Assembly (NCBI GenBank): GCA_900758885.1 | Contig: CAAETD010000022.1 | Location: 1-17,790 of the forward strand | From: an uncultured Collinsella sp. | GTDB taxonomy: Bacteria > Actinomycetota > Coriobacteriia > Coriobacteriales > Coriobacteriaceae | Direction of reading: 5' to 3' | Length of the DNA stretch: 17,790 nt | In this document: piece by piece, positions 1-6,938 of the stretch | How the letters are laid out: each line of letters starts with the position of its first letter | Position numbering within the stretch: the first letter of the stretch is position 1 | The notes under the pieces: model-generated | Seen by the model: only the letters and a program-made list of their open reading frames with translations | What the model was told of the DNA's origin: nothing | The model's database searches: none | Made by a program: the position numbers and the translations under genes

Positions 1-228
1 ATGGGCCGCGACCCCGAGGACTTCGACTGGGTCGCCGACCGCCCCGGCCACGACCGCCGCTACGCCATCGACAGCACCAAGCTCCAGCGCGAGCTGGGCT
101 GGAGGCCGGCGCACACCGACTTCGCCGAGGGGCTCAGGCAGACGATCGACTGGTACGTCGCCAACGAGTCCTGGTGGCGCCCGGCCAAGGAGGCCACCGA
201 GGCCAGGTACAAGGCCCAGGGCCAGTAG
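1..228 (+). CDS. rmlB: dTDP-glucose 4,6-dehydratase, C-terminal end (5' part outside the window)
   Basis: Only the last 75 residues are visible; the true start lies upstream of the window, so the Met at base 1 is taken as internal. The stretch RRYAIDSTKLQRELGWRP followed by the GL..TIDWYVANESWW block is the C-terminal signature of RmlB/RfbB, the SDR-type enzyme that converts dTDP-glucose to dTDP-4-keto-6-deoxyglucose in the cytoplasm (family knowledge). It ends 12 bases before the RmlC-RmlD gene, which has a GGAGGGGAGA ribosome site in that gap, so the two form one dTDP-L-rhamnose operon. Codon use is strongly GC3-biased, like the next gene. The catalytic residues are not in view, so the call rests on the C-terminus and the context. 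Confidence 0.9.
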   Translation: MGRDPEDFDWVADRPGHDRRYAIDSTKLQRELGWRPAHTDFAEGLRQTIDWYVANESWWRPAKEATEARYKAQGQ

Positions 229-240
229 GAGGGGAGACAC

Positions 241-1695
241 ATGGCAGACATCGCATTCGAGAAGGACCTCGCCGTCGCCGAGACCGGCATCGGGGGCCTG
301 AAGGTCGTCGACCTCGCCGTCCACGGCGACTCGCGCGGCTGGTTCAAGGAGAACTGGCAGCGCGCCAAGATGACCGCCCTGGGTATCCCCGACTTCCGCG
401 TCGTCCAGAACAACGTCTCCTACAACGACAGCCGCGGCGTCACCCGCGGCATCCACGCCGAGCCCTGGGACAAGTTCATCTCCGTCGCCCGCGGCAGCGT
501 CTTCGGCGCATGGGTGGACCTGCGCGAGGGCAGCGAGACCTTCGGCAAGGTGTTCACCTGCACGCTCGACCCGTCCAGGGCCATCTACGTCCCGCGCGGC
601 GTGGGCAACTCCTTCCAGGCCCTGGAGGACGGCACCGCCTACACCTACCTGGTGGACGCCCACTGGTCGCTCGAGCTCAAGAGGACCTACACCTTCGTGA
701 ACCTCGCCGACCCCGAGCTCGCCATCGAGTGGCCGATCCCGCTGGAACAGGCCACCGTATCCGAGGCCGACCTGAACCACCCGTACCTCAGGGACGTCGT
801 CCCCATGGCGCCCAGGAGGACGCTCGTCACCGGCTGCAACGGCCAGCTGGGCCATGCGGTGCGCGCGCTGGCGGAGGAACGCGGCGTCGCCAAGGACTTC
901 GACTTCTGCGACATCGACACCTTCGACATGTCCGACCCGGCGGCCTATACGCAGTACGACTGGTCGCTCTACGGCACCGTGATCAACTGCGGCGCCTACA
1001 CCGCGGTGGACAGGGCCGAGACCCCCGAGGGCCGCGCCATCGCCTGGAAGGCCAACGCGACCGGCCCCGCCCTGCTCGCCCGCACCTGCGCCGAGCACGG
1101 GATCACCCTCGTCCACGTGTCCTCCGACTACGTCTTCGACGGCACCGCCGAGGTCCATACCGAGGACGAGCCCCTCAGCCCGCTGTCCGTCTACGGCCAG
1201 ACCAAGGCCGCCGGCGACATCGCCGTGGCCGGGTGCCCGCGCCACTACATCATGCGCAGCTCCTGGGTCATCGGCGAGGGGCACAACTTCGTCAAGACCA
1301 TGAGGGCGCTCTCCGACCGCGTCGCCGACCCCGAGGACGGGCTCGAGCAGGTCACCGTGGTCGACGACCAGCTGGGACGCCTGACCTTCACGCGCGACAT
1401 GGCGCAGGCAATCTTCCACGTGCTGGGGAGCCGCGCCCCCTACGGCACCTACGACTGCACCGGCTCCGGCGCCGTGAAGAGCTGGGCGGACATCGCCCGC
1501 GCCGTCTTCGGGGCCGCCAACGGCAACGGCGAGAAGGTCGTGCCGGTCAGCACCGCCGACTACTACGCGAGCGCCGAGGGCCCCATCGCCCCGCGCCCGG
1601 TCCACTCCGCGCTCGACCTGTCCAGGCTCGAGTCGGTCGGCTTCCATATGCCCGACTGGGAGGAAGAGCTTAAGGGGTACATGTCCATGCTTTAA
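241..1695 (+). CDS. rmlC-rmlD: Fused dTDP-4-dehydrorhamnose 3,5-epimerase / dTDP-4-dehydrorhamnose reductase
   Basis: A 484-aa two-domain enzyme for the last two steps of dTDP-L-rhamnose synthesis. Residues about 1-190 are an RmlC-type cupin epimerase: the SRGWFKENW start, the RGIHAEPWDKF segment with the expected catalytic His near position 72, and the PRGVGNSFQ segment. Residues about 193-484 are an RmlD-type SDR reductase: nucleotide-binding TGCNGQLG at 197-204, HVSSDYVFDG, the YGQTK (YxxxK) pair at Y318/K322, and a late MRSSWVIGEG motif. Separate RmlC and RmlD are each complete in length here, so this looks like a genuine fusion and not a frameshift; the same fusion is common in actinobacteria (recalled, not checked). 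The ATG at 241 is supported by the GGAGGGGAGA site just upstream. Base composition is very GC-rich, in contrast to the gene that follows. Confidence 0.93.
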   Translation: MADIAFEKDLAVAETGIGGLKVVDLAVHGDSRGWFKENWQRAKMTALGIPDFRVVQNNVSYNDSRGVTRGIHAEPWDKFISVARGSVFGAWVDLREGSETFGKVFTCTLDPSRAIYVPRGVGNSFQALEDGTAYTYLVDAHWSLELKRTYTFVNLADPELAIEWPIPLEQATVSEADLNHPYLRDVVPMAPRRTLVTGCNGQLGHAVRALAEERGVAKDFDFCDIDTFDMSDPAAYTQYDWSLYGTVINCGAYTAVDRAETPEGRAIAWKANATGPALLARTCAEHGITLVHVSSDYVFDGTAEVHTEDEPLSPLSVYGQTKAAGDIAVAGCPRHYIMRSSWVIGEGHNFVKTMRALSDRVADPEDGLEQVTVVDDQLGRLTFTRDMAQAIFHVLGSRAPYGTYDCTGSGAVKSWADIARAVFGAANGNGEKVVPVSTADYYASAEGPIAPRPVHSALDLSRLESVGFHMPDWEEELKGYMSML

Positions 1696-1732
1696 CATCC
1701 AGTTATACTATCTGAATGAACCGATGGTGTAA

Positions 1733-1760
1733 GAAGGGCTCGCTGATGGCAGAGCCCTTC
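1733..1760 (+). terminator. Terminator-like hairpin after the rhamnose operon
   Basis: A perfect 9-bp stem (GAAGGGCTC at 1733-1741 with GAGCCCTTC at 1752-1760) with a 10-nt loop starts 38 bases after the RmlC-RmlD stop codon. It is followed by an AT-rich stretch (atgcgttatatt) but no true U-run, so it may be a weak or factor-assisted terminator. It also marks the point where composition drops from GC-rich to AT-rich. Confidence 0.5.
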
Positions 1761-1827
1761 ATGCGTTATATTGCATGGTGTAATGCGCAGTAAAACTAAT
1801 CTCTGTTATTAAATTGGGCGGTATTGA

Positions 1828-2871
1828 ATGCTAAATCTTCTTTGGATCATTGGGAATGGATTTGATCGGAACCTTGGTCTCGCAACTGATTACCGTTCTT
1901 TTTTGAAGAATCGCTATTTTAAAGATGGCGTTCAGAATAAATATAGGGATGAGCTTGTAAAAAGAGTTGAGGGATTCAGCCCAGAACGAGCGTCTGAACT
2001 TTGGTGTGATTTGGAAAATCTTCTAGGCAGAGCATCAGCGTTTTATGAAGACGACGAAGAATTATTTCATGAGACATTTGAGAATATTCAAGATGAGTTT
2101 TTAGATTACGTATTTAGAGAGTCCAGCCGTATGCCCGTCGAGCTTCCTCAGGAGGCAGTTCAGGAATTTCGAGCATCAATTAGCAGCTTCTATACGAGAC
2201 TCACTGCTGTTGACGTATTAAAAGGGCTCCCCGCTTTGATGTCGACTTCTGAAGACGTGACTGTGCACGTTTTGGTTTTAAACTATACAAATACCGTCGA
2301 TCGTTTTTGGGATGAGATTGGGAAAGATCAGCCCTTTAGTAAGTTGATTGTCAGTACTACGCCTAAGTTCTTTTATCAAGGCACGCTTCTTCATCTTCAT
2401 GGAGAAATCAATGATGGGGGCACTGCTACCAATATTATATTTGGCGTTTCAGATTCTGATCAGATTACATCTCCCGTTTATTCCTCTAAGGTGGATTTTC
2501 AAGAGCTTTGGGTTAAAGAAAAAAAGAACTATGGAATTTATGGCAATACGAAAACCGCTGAGATGAGTGAACTGATAGCTAAAGCCGATAGCATTTGTAT
2601 ATATGGCTGCAGCTTGGGAGAAAGCGATGGTTACATTTGGCGACAGGTGGCTGACAGGTTGTCAGATTCGGCATGCAGGTTTTATATTTTCGACTATGGT
2701 TTACCCGATCGTTCTACGGAGGCTGCCAGGGCTTATCAGAAACGACGTCGTGATTTGGCCCGACGTTTCTATGAGGTTGCAAATGTGGCTGCAGAAGATG
2801 AGAAATCGATATCAGATTGTTTTTTCCCGGTTGAGTCAACTAAGGTCTTTAATTTCAATTCACTTGTTTAA
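1828..2871 (+). CDS. abiH: AbiH-family abortive infection protein
   Basis: A 347-aa protein whose N-terminus LLWIIGNGFDRNLGLATDY (residues 4-22) is the hallmark of the AbiH family (GNGFD, then L.T.Y). Further family features follow in order: VLVLNYTNTVDRF around 148-160, LLHLHGEIND around 187-196, and IYGCSLGESD at 258-267. AbiH was first described as a lactococcal phage-resistance (abortive infection) protein; its mechanism is not settled and I infer none. The protein is predicted soluble and full length. The ribosome site before the ATG is poor. A weak promoter-like pair (TTGCAT at 1771, ACTAAT at 1795) lies upstream. The gene is AT-rich with codon use unlike the rhamnose genes, which suggests horizontal acquisition, and it sits alone at the left edge of the defence region. 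Confidence 0.88.
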   Translation: MLNLLWIIGNGFDRNLGLATDYRSFLKNRYFKDGVQNKYRDELVKRVEGFSPERASELWCDLENLLGRASAFYEDDEELFHETFENIQDEFLDYVFRESSRMPVELPQEAVQEFRASISSFYTRLTAVDVLKGLPALMSTSEDVTVHVLVLNYTNTVDRFWDEIGKDQPFSKLIVSTTPKFFYQGTLLHLHGEINDGGTATNIIFGVSDSDQITSPVYSSKVDFQELWVKEKKNYGIYGNTKTAEMSELIAKADSICIYGCSLGESDGYIWRQVADRLSDSACRFYIFDYGLPDRSTEAARAYQKRRRDLARRFYEVANVAAEDEKSISDCFFPVESTKVFNFNSLV

Positions 2872-3007
2872 TTGATTGGACCGCCTGTGTCTCGTATCGA
2901 CGATTTCGGGCGGATGTTAGTTAAAGCTCCAGTGTTCGCACTTTGGTCATTCTAAACATAGGACTGTTCGGGCGTTCCAAACTGTAATGGTGCATTCGTT
3001 GGCGCAT

Positions 3008-3130
3008 TCAAAAAACTATCTGCTTTGAAAGGCATCTGGGTGCTGCTGAATGCTCCTGCATGTCGATGGCGCCGTCGTCGAAACGGGGCATGGCGAGCAT
3101 GTCCGGCGTCGGGTCTGATAAGATTTCCAT
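3008..3130 (-). CDS. Possible small ORF, 40 aa, behind a structured leader
   Basis: Reading the minus strand from 3130, an ATG opens 40 codons (MEILSDPTPDMLAMPRFDDG...) and ends with TGA at 3008. A strong Shine-Dalgarno-like AGGAAAGGA lies 11 bases before the ATG, which is why it is listed. The peptide is acidic in its first half and has no motif I recognise; there is no signal peptide or membrane segment. It begins 96 bases after the transglutaminase-like gene stops, on the same strand. It could be a real small protein, a leader peptide, or the surviving start of a gene cut by recombination. Together with its leader it occupies most of the otherwise gene-free 2872-3226; the remainder (2872-3007) shows only a weak CCGCC/GGCGG hairpin at 2881-2913 after AbiH. 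Confidence 0.35.
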   Translation of the reverse strand: MEILSDPTPDMLAMPRFDDGAIDMQEHSAAPRCLSKQIVF

Positions 3131-3202
3131 AGCGGTCTTCGTCCTTTCCTAGAACCTGTTGTTGTGGTGATTTCAGATTCTAGGACGAAGGCCGTTCTTC
3201 GT
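3131..3202 (-). promoter_or_regulatory. Switch-like stem-loop in the leader of the small ORF
   Basis: On the minus strand a long stem pairs 3185-3196 with 3131-3142 (12 bp, two G-U) and continues with 7 bp (3178-3184 with 3148-3154). A 5-nt bulge at 3143-3147 holds part of the AGGAAAGGA ribosome site, and the ATG follows the stem directly. The central segment at 3185-3190 can instead pair with 3197-3202 (6 bp, 6-nt loop), so two mutually exclusive folds exist. The pairing is seen in sequence; a regulatory role is inference. The element could also act as the transcription end of the upstream transglutaminase-like gene, though it lacks a U-run. Confidence 0.35.
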
Positions 3203-3226
3203 TAAACGGGCGCTAGGGTGTCACCC

Positions 3227-4474
3227 TTACACCAACATTTTCGACGCGATCATGCGGTCGGCATAATTCTCTGCCCATACATCGGCTTTGCCATTTCGCA
3301 CAAAGTAATTGTTGGACAGGTCGGTTGAGCGGTAGGCGTAGCCGTCCTTCTGGTAGTTTGCCGTGTGGTCGGAGTGGGCGATTGCCATGAGCTCGTCGGT
3401 CAGGCCACAGTACAGATGGCGCTGGTCCAGGTCCCCGTACCAGTTGTCGCTGGTGTCGTCCCAGGTTAGGTCCATCTGGCACCATTTGCCGTCGATCTTT
3501 ACGGCGTTCCAGGTGTGGCCGTTGCCGGTAATGCGGCCGTTGGCGATGCCCGCGGCGTCAAGGAGCTTGGAGTAGATGCGCTGGTAGCTCTCGCAGGTGC
3601 CCTGGTGGCGCGTGAGGCCGCTCTCGGCCGAGCACCAGTTGAGGCTGTGGTCGTACTCCAGCTGGTCGAGCGTCCAGTCGTGGAGCCACAGCGCCATGTC
3701 GTATTCCGAGCCGTTTGTCCCTTGCCTGCACAGGTCCACGGCGTCGTTGACGATCTGCGTGACGCTCGGGCGGGCGGCGTCGTTTACGGTCACCTCCGCC
3801 GTAGCGCGCAGGTAGTAGATCCCCTTGTCGTTTTGGGGGTCGTTTCTGTCGTTGTCCATAAAGTAGAAGTAGATGCGGTACGTGCCCGATGCCGTGAAGT
3901 CAAAGGTAAAGTCGTGGCCCGCGGTGCCCAGGCTGCAGTAGCTGGCCCATGCCGGGCGCGACGGGTCGCAGCCGCTTTCCTGGCTGCCGCCGTCCCAGTA
4001 GGTGGGCACGTCCATGCGCGCCTTGGCCTGGGACGAGCCGTTGGTCTGGGTTACGTGGAAGGTCGTCGCGGTGCCCGCGGGGGCGTCGTTCCACGTGACG
4101 GTGAAGGTGACGCCGTTTTGGGTTGCGGTGGCGGAGTGGGCGTAGGCGGTTTGTGACGTGGTGGAGATTGCGGCGGGTGAGGGGCTGGTTTGGGCTCGGA
4201 GGGATGGGGTGGGGGTGCCGGTTGCGCTTTCCGTGTTGGCTGCGCTGATGCCGGTGGATGTTGCGGTGCTGTCCTCTACGGTATCTGCTGTCGCATTTGT
4301 GTCGGTGCCGTCTTCGGCCTGGCCTGCGTCGCTGCTCGTGGCGTCGGCTTGCGACTGTTGCTCGGCTGTTGCCCGAGGCTGGATGGCTTCCGCTATGGCT
4401 GCCATAGGCATCGTCGCGCCGACCATGGACGTGCACGCGATCGCGCAGAGCAGGTAGTAAAGGGGTCGTTTCAT
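3227..4474 (-). CDS. Secreted transglutaminase-like domain protein
   Basis: A 415-aa protein. The start at 4474 is chosen because the encoded MKRPLYYLLCAIACTSMVG is a classical signal peptide with an A-x-A site (IAEA) near residue 30, and GAGAGG lies 7 bases upstream; an in-frame ATG 63 bases earlier would bury that signal. Residues about 35-115 are a low-complexity Ala/Thr/Ser/Glu-rich linker, typical of exported surface proteins. A beta-sandwich-like stretch follows to about 230. The transglutaminase-like core has a visible triad: Cys294 in HQGTCESYQRIY, His320 in GNGHTWNAVKIDGKW, Asp335 in DLTWDD. Such proteins are papain-fold thiol enzymes or peptidases of the cell surface; the substrate is unknown. 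The C-terminus stops shortly after the core without a sorting signal or wall-binding repeats. Not an obvious defence gene. Confidence 0.82.
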   Translation of the reverse strand: MKRPLYYLLCAIACTSMVGATMPMAAIAEAIQPRATAEQQSQADATSSDAGQAEDGTDTNATADTVEDSTATSTGISAANTESATGTPTPSLRAQTSPSPAAISTTSQTAYAHSATATQNGVTFTVTWNDAPAGTATTFHVTQTNGSSQAKARMDVPTYWDGGSQESGCDPSRPAWASYCSLGTAGHDFTFDFTASGTYRIYFYFMDNDRNDPQNDKGIYYLRATAEVTVNDAARPSVTQIVNDAVDLCRQGTNGSEYDMALWLHDWTLDQLEYDHSLNWCSAESGLTRHQGTCESYQRIYSKLLDAAGIANGRITGNGHTWNAVKIDGKWCQMDLTWDDTSDNWYGDLDQRHLYCGLTDELMAIAHSDHTANYQKDGYAYRSTDLSNNYFVRNGKADVWAENYADRMIASKMLV

Positions 4475-4669
4475 AGCGGAGCCTCTCGGTGAGCAGCCAA
4501 TAGGGTCCGAAGGCAGCTCCAGGCCAGCACTCCGCACATATTTTGTTGGGGATTATTTTACGGGAACCCCGGTCAACATCAGCGAACTTTCTGGGGAATG
4601 TTGGGGAGGGGGATGGTTGTTGGCTTTCTGTTTCCCCATCTGGCGGCTATGCGGCATGCGTTGGGTTGT

Positions 4670-5341
4670 CTATGCGTGCTGCGGAAGCTTCAGCGCGAGT
4701 CTGTGTTGTTCCTCCGTGAGGCTCGACACGGGCGTCTTCCAGGAAAAGCCTGTGAGTTGGCTACCCAGATCCAGCTCTGCGTGGCCATATTCTTCGATTT
4801 TGCATCCAGGGTGCTTGGTATCGGGCCTCAGGCGGCACTCGACCGGGTTCGACCCGATGATTCGATATTCCTGCTGGTAAGCGTACTTGGGCGTTTTGAT
4901 AAGTAGGTTGCAGATCGTGCCTTGGAAAATTTCCTCGATCAGCTTTGGTCCGGGGATGCCATAGGAGATGGCGCCGTGGGCGTATACCTCCTCGCCGCCG
5001 GTGGTGTGGCTGTCTATAAGGCGCGCGAAGCTGTCGTACCGCACTATGCCGATCCATCCGTCTGCACATCCGAACTCCCGGATCATGCGCTTCGGGATTT
5101 GGACAGAACCGTCGACGATGTCGTTCTCGCGGACCGTGTACATGCAGTAGATGGGCAGGCGGTAATTGCCGTAGATGCATGCCGGGAGGACCATGGACGC
5201 CTCGAGCGGATCGCCCTGTTCGCCAGGCAGGCCATGATAGTAGTCGGCTGCATTCATATAGAGATGTCCGTTCAGCAGGTCGTCGATGTACACCTCCTTG
5301 GATGCGAACTTTAGTAGGTATGCGATGTTGTCTTTGAGCAT
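4670..5341 (-). CDS. Hypothetical protein, 223 aa
   Basis: I do not recognise a named family with certainty. The start at 5341 is preferred over an ATG 15 bases upstream because AAAGGAG sits 5 bases before it. The N-terminus (AYLLKFASKEVYIDDLL, then NGHLYMNAADYY) resembles a recurring type of small uncharacterised bacterial protein that begins 'YL.KF.....A..LL.G.LYMN...YF' and is often seen in accessory regions; this is from memory and unverified. Later features are GWIGIVRYDSFARLI and the aromatic YAYQQEYRIIG. No membrane segment or signal peptide. It reads in the same direction as the transglutaminase-like gene, about 195 bases upstream of it, and shares its intermediate-to-high GC. A defence role is possible only by location. 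Confidence 0.65.
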   Translation of the reverse strand: MLKDNIAYLLKFASKEVYIDDLLNGHLYMNAADYYHGLPGEQGDPLEASMVLPACIYGNYRLPIYCMYTVRENDIVDGSVQIPKRMIREFGCADGWIGIVRYDSFARLIDSHTTGGEEVYAHGAISYGIPGPKLIEEIFQGTICNLLIKTPKYAYQQEYRIIGSNPVECRLRPDTKHPGCKIEEYGHAELDLGSQLTGFSWKTPVSSLTEEQHRLALKLPQHA

Positions 5342-5569
5342 GGCAGCTCCTTTCATGGGTGGTGCCCCGGGCCGCTTTGTGCGTCCGGGTTGCTTGCCAC
5401 CAAGGTAAGGGCGCTTGGTGGGACCCTCGTGCCGGATTGGCGTGGATTTGCGACGCTTGGGTGTGCTGGCTCATTGGGACTCTGAGGCTTGTACAGCAAA
5501 GAACTCTGGGGGCTTTATTCCGACCTGCTGCGAAATGGTCTGCTAGTTGATCGGTTATAGTAACTCAGC

Positions 5570-6292
5570 TCAGCTTGACTCTGCGATGTTCACTTCCTTG
5601 TTTGCTTCAAGAGCAATTCGATACTGGTCTGCGTATCCGAATTCAAGGGATACGCATGTCGATGCATCGAGGTCGAAAACGTAATTGTATCCTGGGACCG
5701 AGACGATAACAGATACGAAGTGCCATGAGTGATCTCGGGATTCTTTTTTCATGTTGGAGAGCGCTTCGCGAAGCATTTCCTCGTCAGCAAGAATATTGGA
5801 TCTGACAAACAACTCGTTTCTCCTAAAGAGTTCGTAGTCACCAGAGTCGAGTCTGTCCAGCTTTTTTCGAAGAGCTTCAATAATCGGCTCGAATGAATCC
5901 GTACCATTTGGACCAAACAGGACTCCTTTTTCGAAATGCGCTCCACATTGCTCAATAAGTTCGATTCGGCGTTTTTCCTGAGAAGAATCATTCTCGTATA
6001 GGAGTTTGGAATAGAGGGATTCTGCCTTTCTGCTGTCTTGCGATTGGGAAGCTGTTACCTCGATGCCTAGGGACTGCGCCCGATCGATCAGATCCGGTTT
6101 GTCGCTGTAAGCCAAATTGCCATATTTGTTGCTATCGATAAATTGCAGAACATGTCTCGCATAACACTCCCAGATATCAATCTTGGTCCTACCAAGGATG
6201 GGCTTGACGTAGCTTTCGCTATCAATGGGGCTATGCATATGGCTCACTTCTGGTACTCGAATCTCGGGGTTAATGTCTGCCTTATTGTGCAA
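5570..6292 (-). CDS. Hypothetical protein with a nuclease-like D...ExT motif
   Basis: Up to 240 aa, read divergently from the CBASS operon with only 62 bases between them. The start is uncertain: a TTG at 6292 has GAGG about 11 bases upstream, while an ATG at 6238 (MHSPIDSES, 222 aa) has only a weak site. Residues 65-80 (KPDLIDRAQSLGIEVT, numbered from the TTG) place an Asp at 67 and a Glu at 78 on a predicted beta-strand, a spacing that recalls the D...ExK core of PD-(D/E)XK nucleases but with Thr for the usual Lys. The middle is charged and helical; the C-terminal part has two hydrophobic strands (HFVSVIVSVPGY and NYVFDLDAS). No signal peptide or membrane span. AT-rich like the CBASS genes. 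The nuclease idea is inference only. Confidence 0.6.
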   Translation of the reverse strand: MHNKADINPEIRVPEVSHMHSPIDSESYVKPILGRTKIDIWECYARHVLQFIDSNKYGNLAYSDKPDLIDRAQSLGIEVTASQSQDSRKAESLYSKLLYENDSSQEKRRIELIEQCGAHFEKGVLFGPNGTDSFEPIIEALRKKLDRLDSGDYELFRRNELFVRSNILADEEMLREALSNMKKESRDHSWHFVSVIVSVPGYNYVFDLDASTCVSLEFGYADQYRIALEANKEVNIAESS

Positions 6293-6354
6293 TATTTTTT
6301 GTCCTCGCGGCGTCCTATCCTTTTAGAAAAACACTGACTGTTTGGAGGATAGCA

Positions 6355-6924
6355 ATGGAAACAACCGCTGAAGAGTTTGAAGAAAGGCGCAGGGTCTTAC
6401 TGCAAATAGCTGAGGCTTATGCAAATCTTTTATATACGTATAAGACGCAGCTCGTTGCGGCAGACAGCGCCAACGGACTCAACAACCGTTTATCCGTAAT
6501 GCAGACTGTTTTGACATCGGTTTCCGCTTGTGGCTTTGTAAGTATCTGGCTATCTGGAATGGAAATTGCGGCGCTGGTTGCCGCCGGGCTATCTGTCATC
6601 AGTCTAGCAATAACAATTTATCTTAAAGGGGCAAACTTGAGCGAGAGGGCAAATTGTCATGGCGCTACCGCAGATGCAATTTGGGTGATTCTTCAGGGGT
6701 ATCTATCACTTCTTGCCGACAGCCGCTCATTTGATTTGGCGGAAATCAGATCTCGTCGCGATTCTCTTCAAAAGGAAGTTGCTTCAATTTACGCAAAAAG
6801 CCCTATGACAAATCCCAAAGCCTATTCAAAGGCCCGTGAAAGGATTAAGGCGGGCAACTGTGGGTTTTCTCCGGTAGAGATAGAACAGATTCTCCCTGTT
6901 GGATTGAGGGATCTGGTTAGATAA
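6355..6924 (+). CDS. SLATT-domain two-helix membrane effector of CBASS
   Basis: A 189-aa protein with an N-terminal helix, two adjacent membrane segments at about 46-66 and 69-91 (LSVMQTVLTSVSACGFVSIW, then MEIAALVAAGLSVISLAITI), then a long helical cytoplasmic tail with GANLSERANCHGATADAIW. This 2TM layout with a conserved post-TM helix is the SLATT pattern. SLATT proteins are predicted pore-forming effectors paired with SMODS nucleotidyltransferases (family knowledge). The ATG is fixed by a strong GGAGG 6 bases upstream. The cyclase gene starts 14 bases after its stop, so both are on one transcript. Expected role: binding of a cyclic nucleotide made on phage infection, membrane permeabilisation and growth arrest. 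The ligand-binding part cannot be assigned from sequence. Confidence 0.8.
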   Translation: METTAEEFEERRRVLLQIAEAYANLLYTYKTQLVAADSANGLNNRLSVMQTVLTSVSACGFVSIWLSGMEIAALVAAGLSVISLAITIYLKGANLSERANCHGATADAIWVILQGYLSLLADSRSFDLAEIRSRRDSLQKEVASIYAKSPMTNPKAYSKARERIKAGNCGFSPVEIEQILPVGLRDLVR

Positions 6925-6938
6925 CTGAAGGGACCAAC

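Noticed and set aside
174..1673. 499-codon plus-strand frame overlapping the RmlC-RmlD gene
   Set aside because: Arg/Pro/His-rich composition typical of a shifted frame in GC-rich DNA; the frame starting at 241 has all RmlC and RmlD motifs.
3515..4156. 213-codon plus-strand frame opposite the transglutaminase-like gene
   Set aside because: Val/Ala/Gly-rich low-complexity translation without motifs; the minus-strand gene has a signal peptide and a catalytic triad.
4545..4600. TTGACC box on the minus strand as promoter of the transglutaminase-like gene
   Set aside because: The only -10 candidate (TAATCC) sits at a 15-base spacing and matches poorly, so no promoter is claimed.
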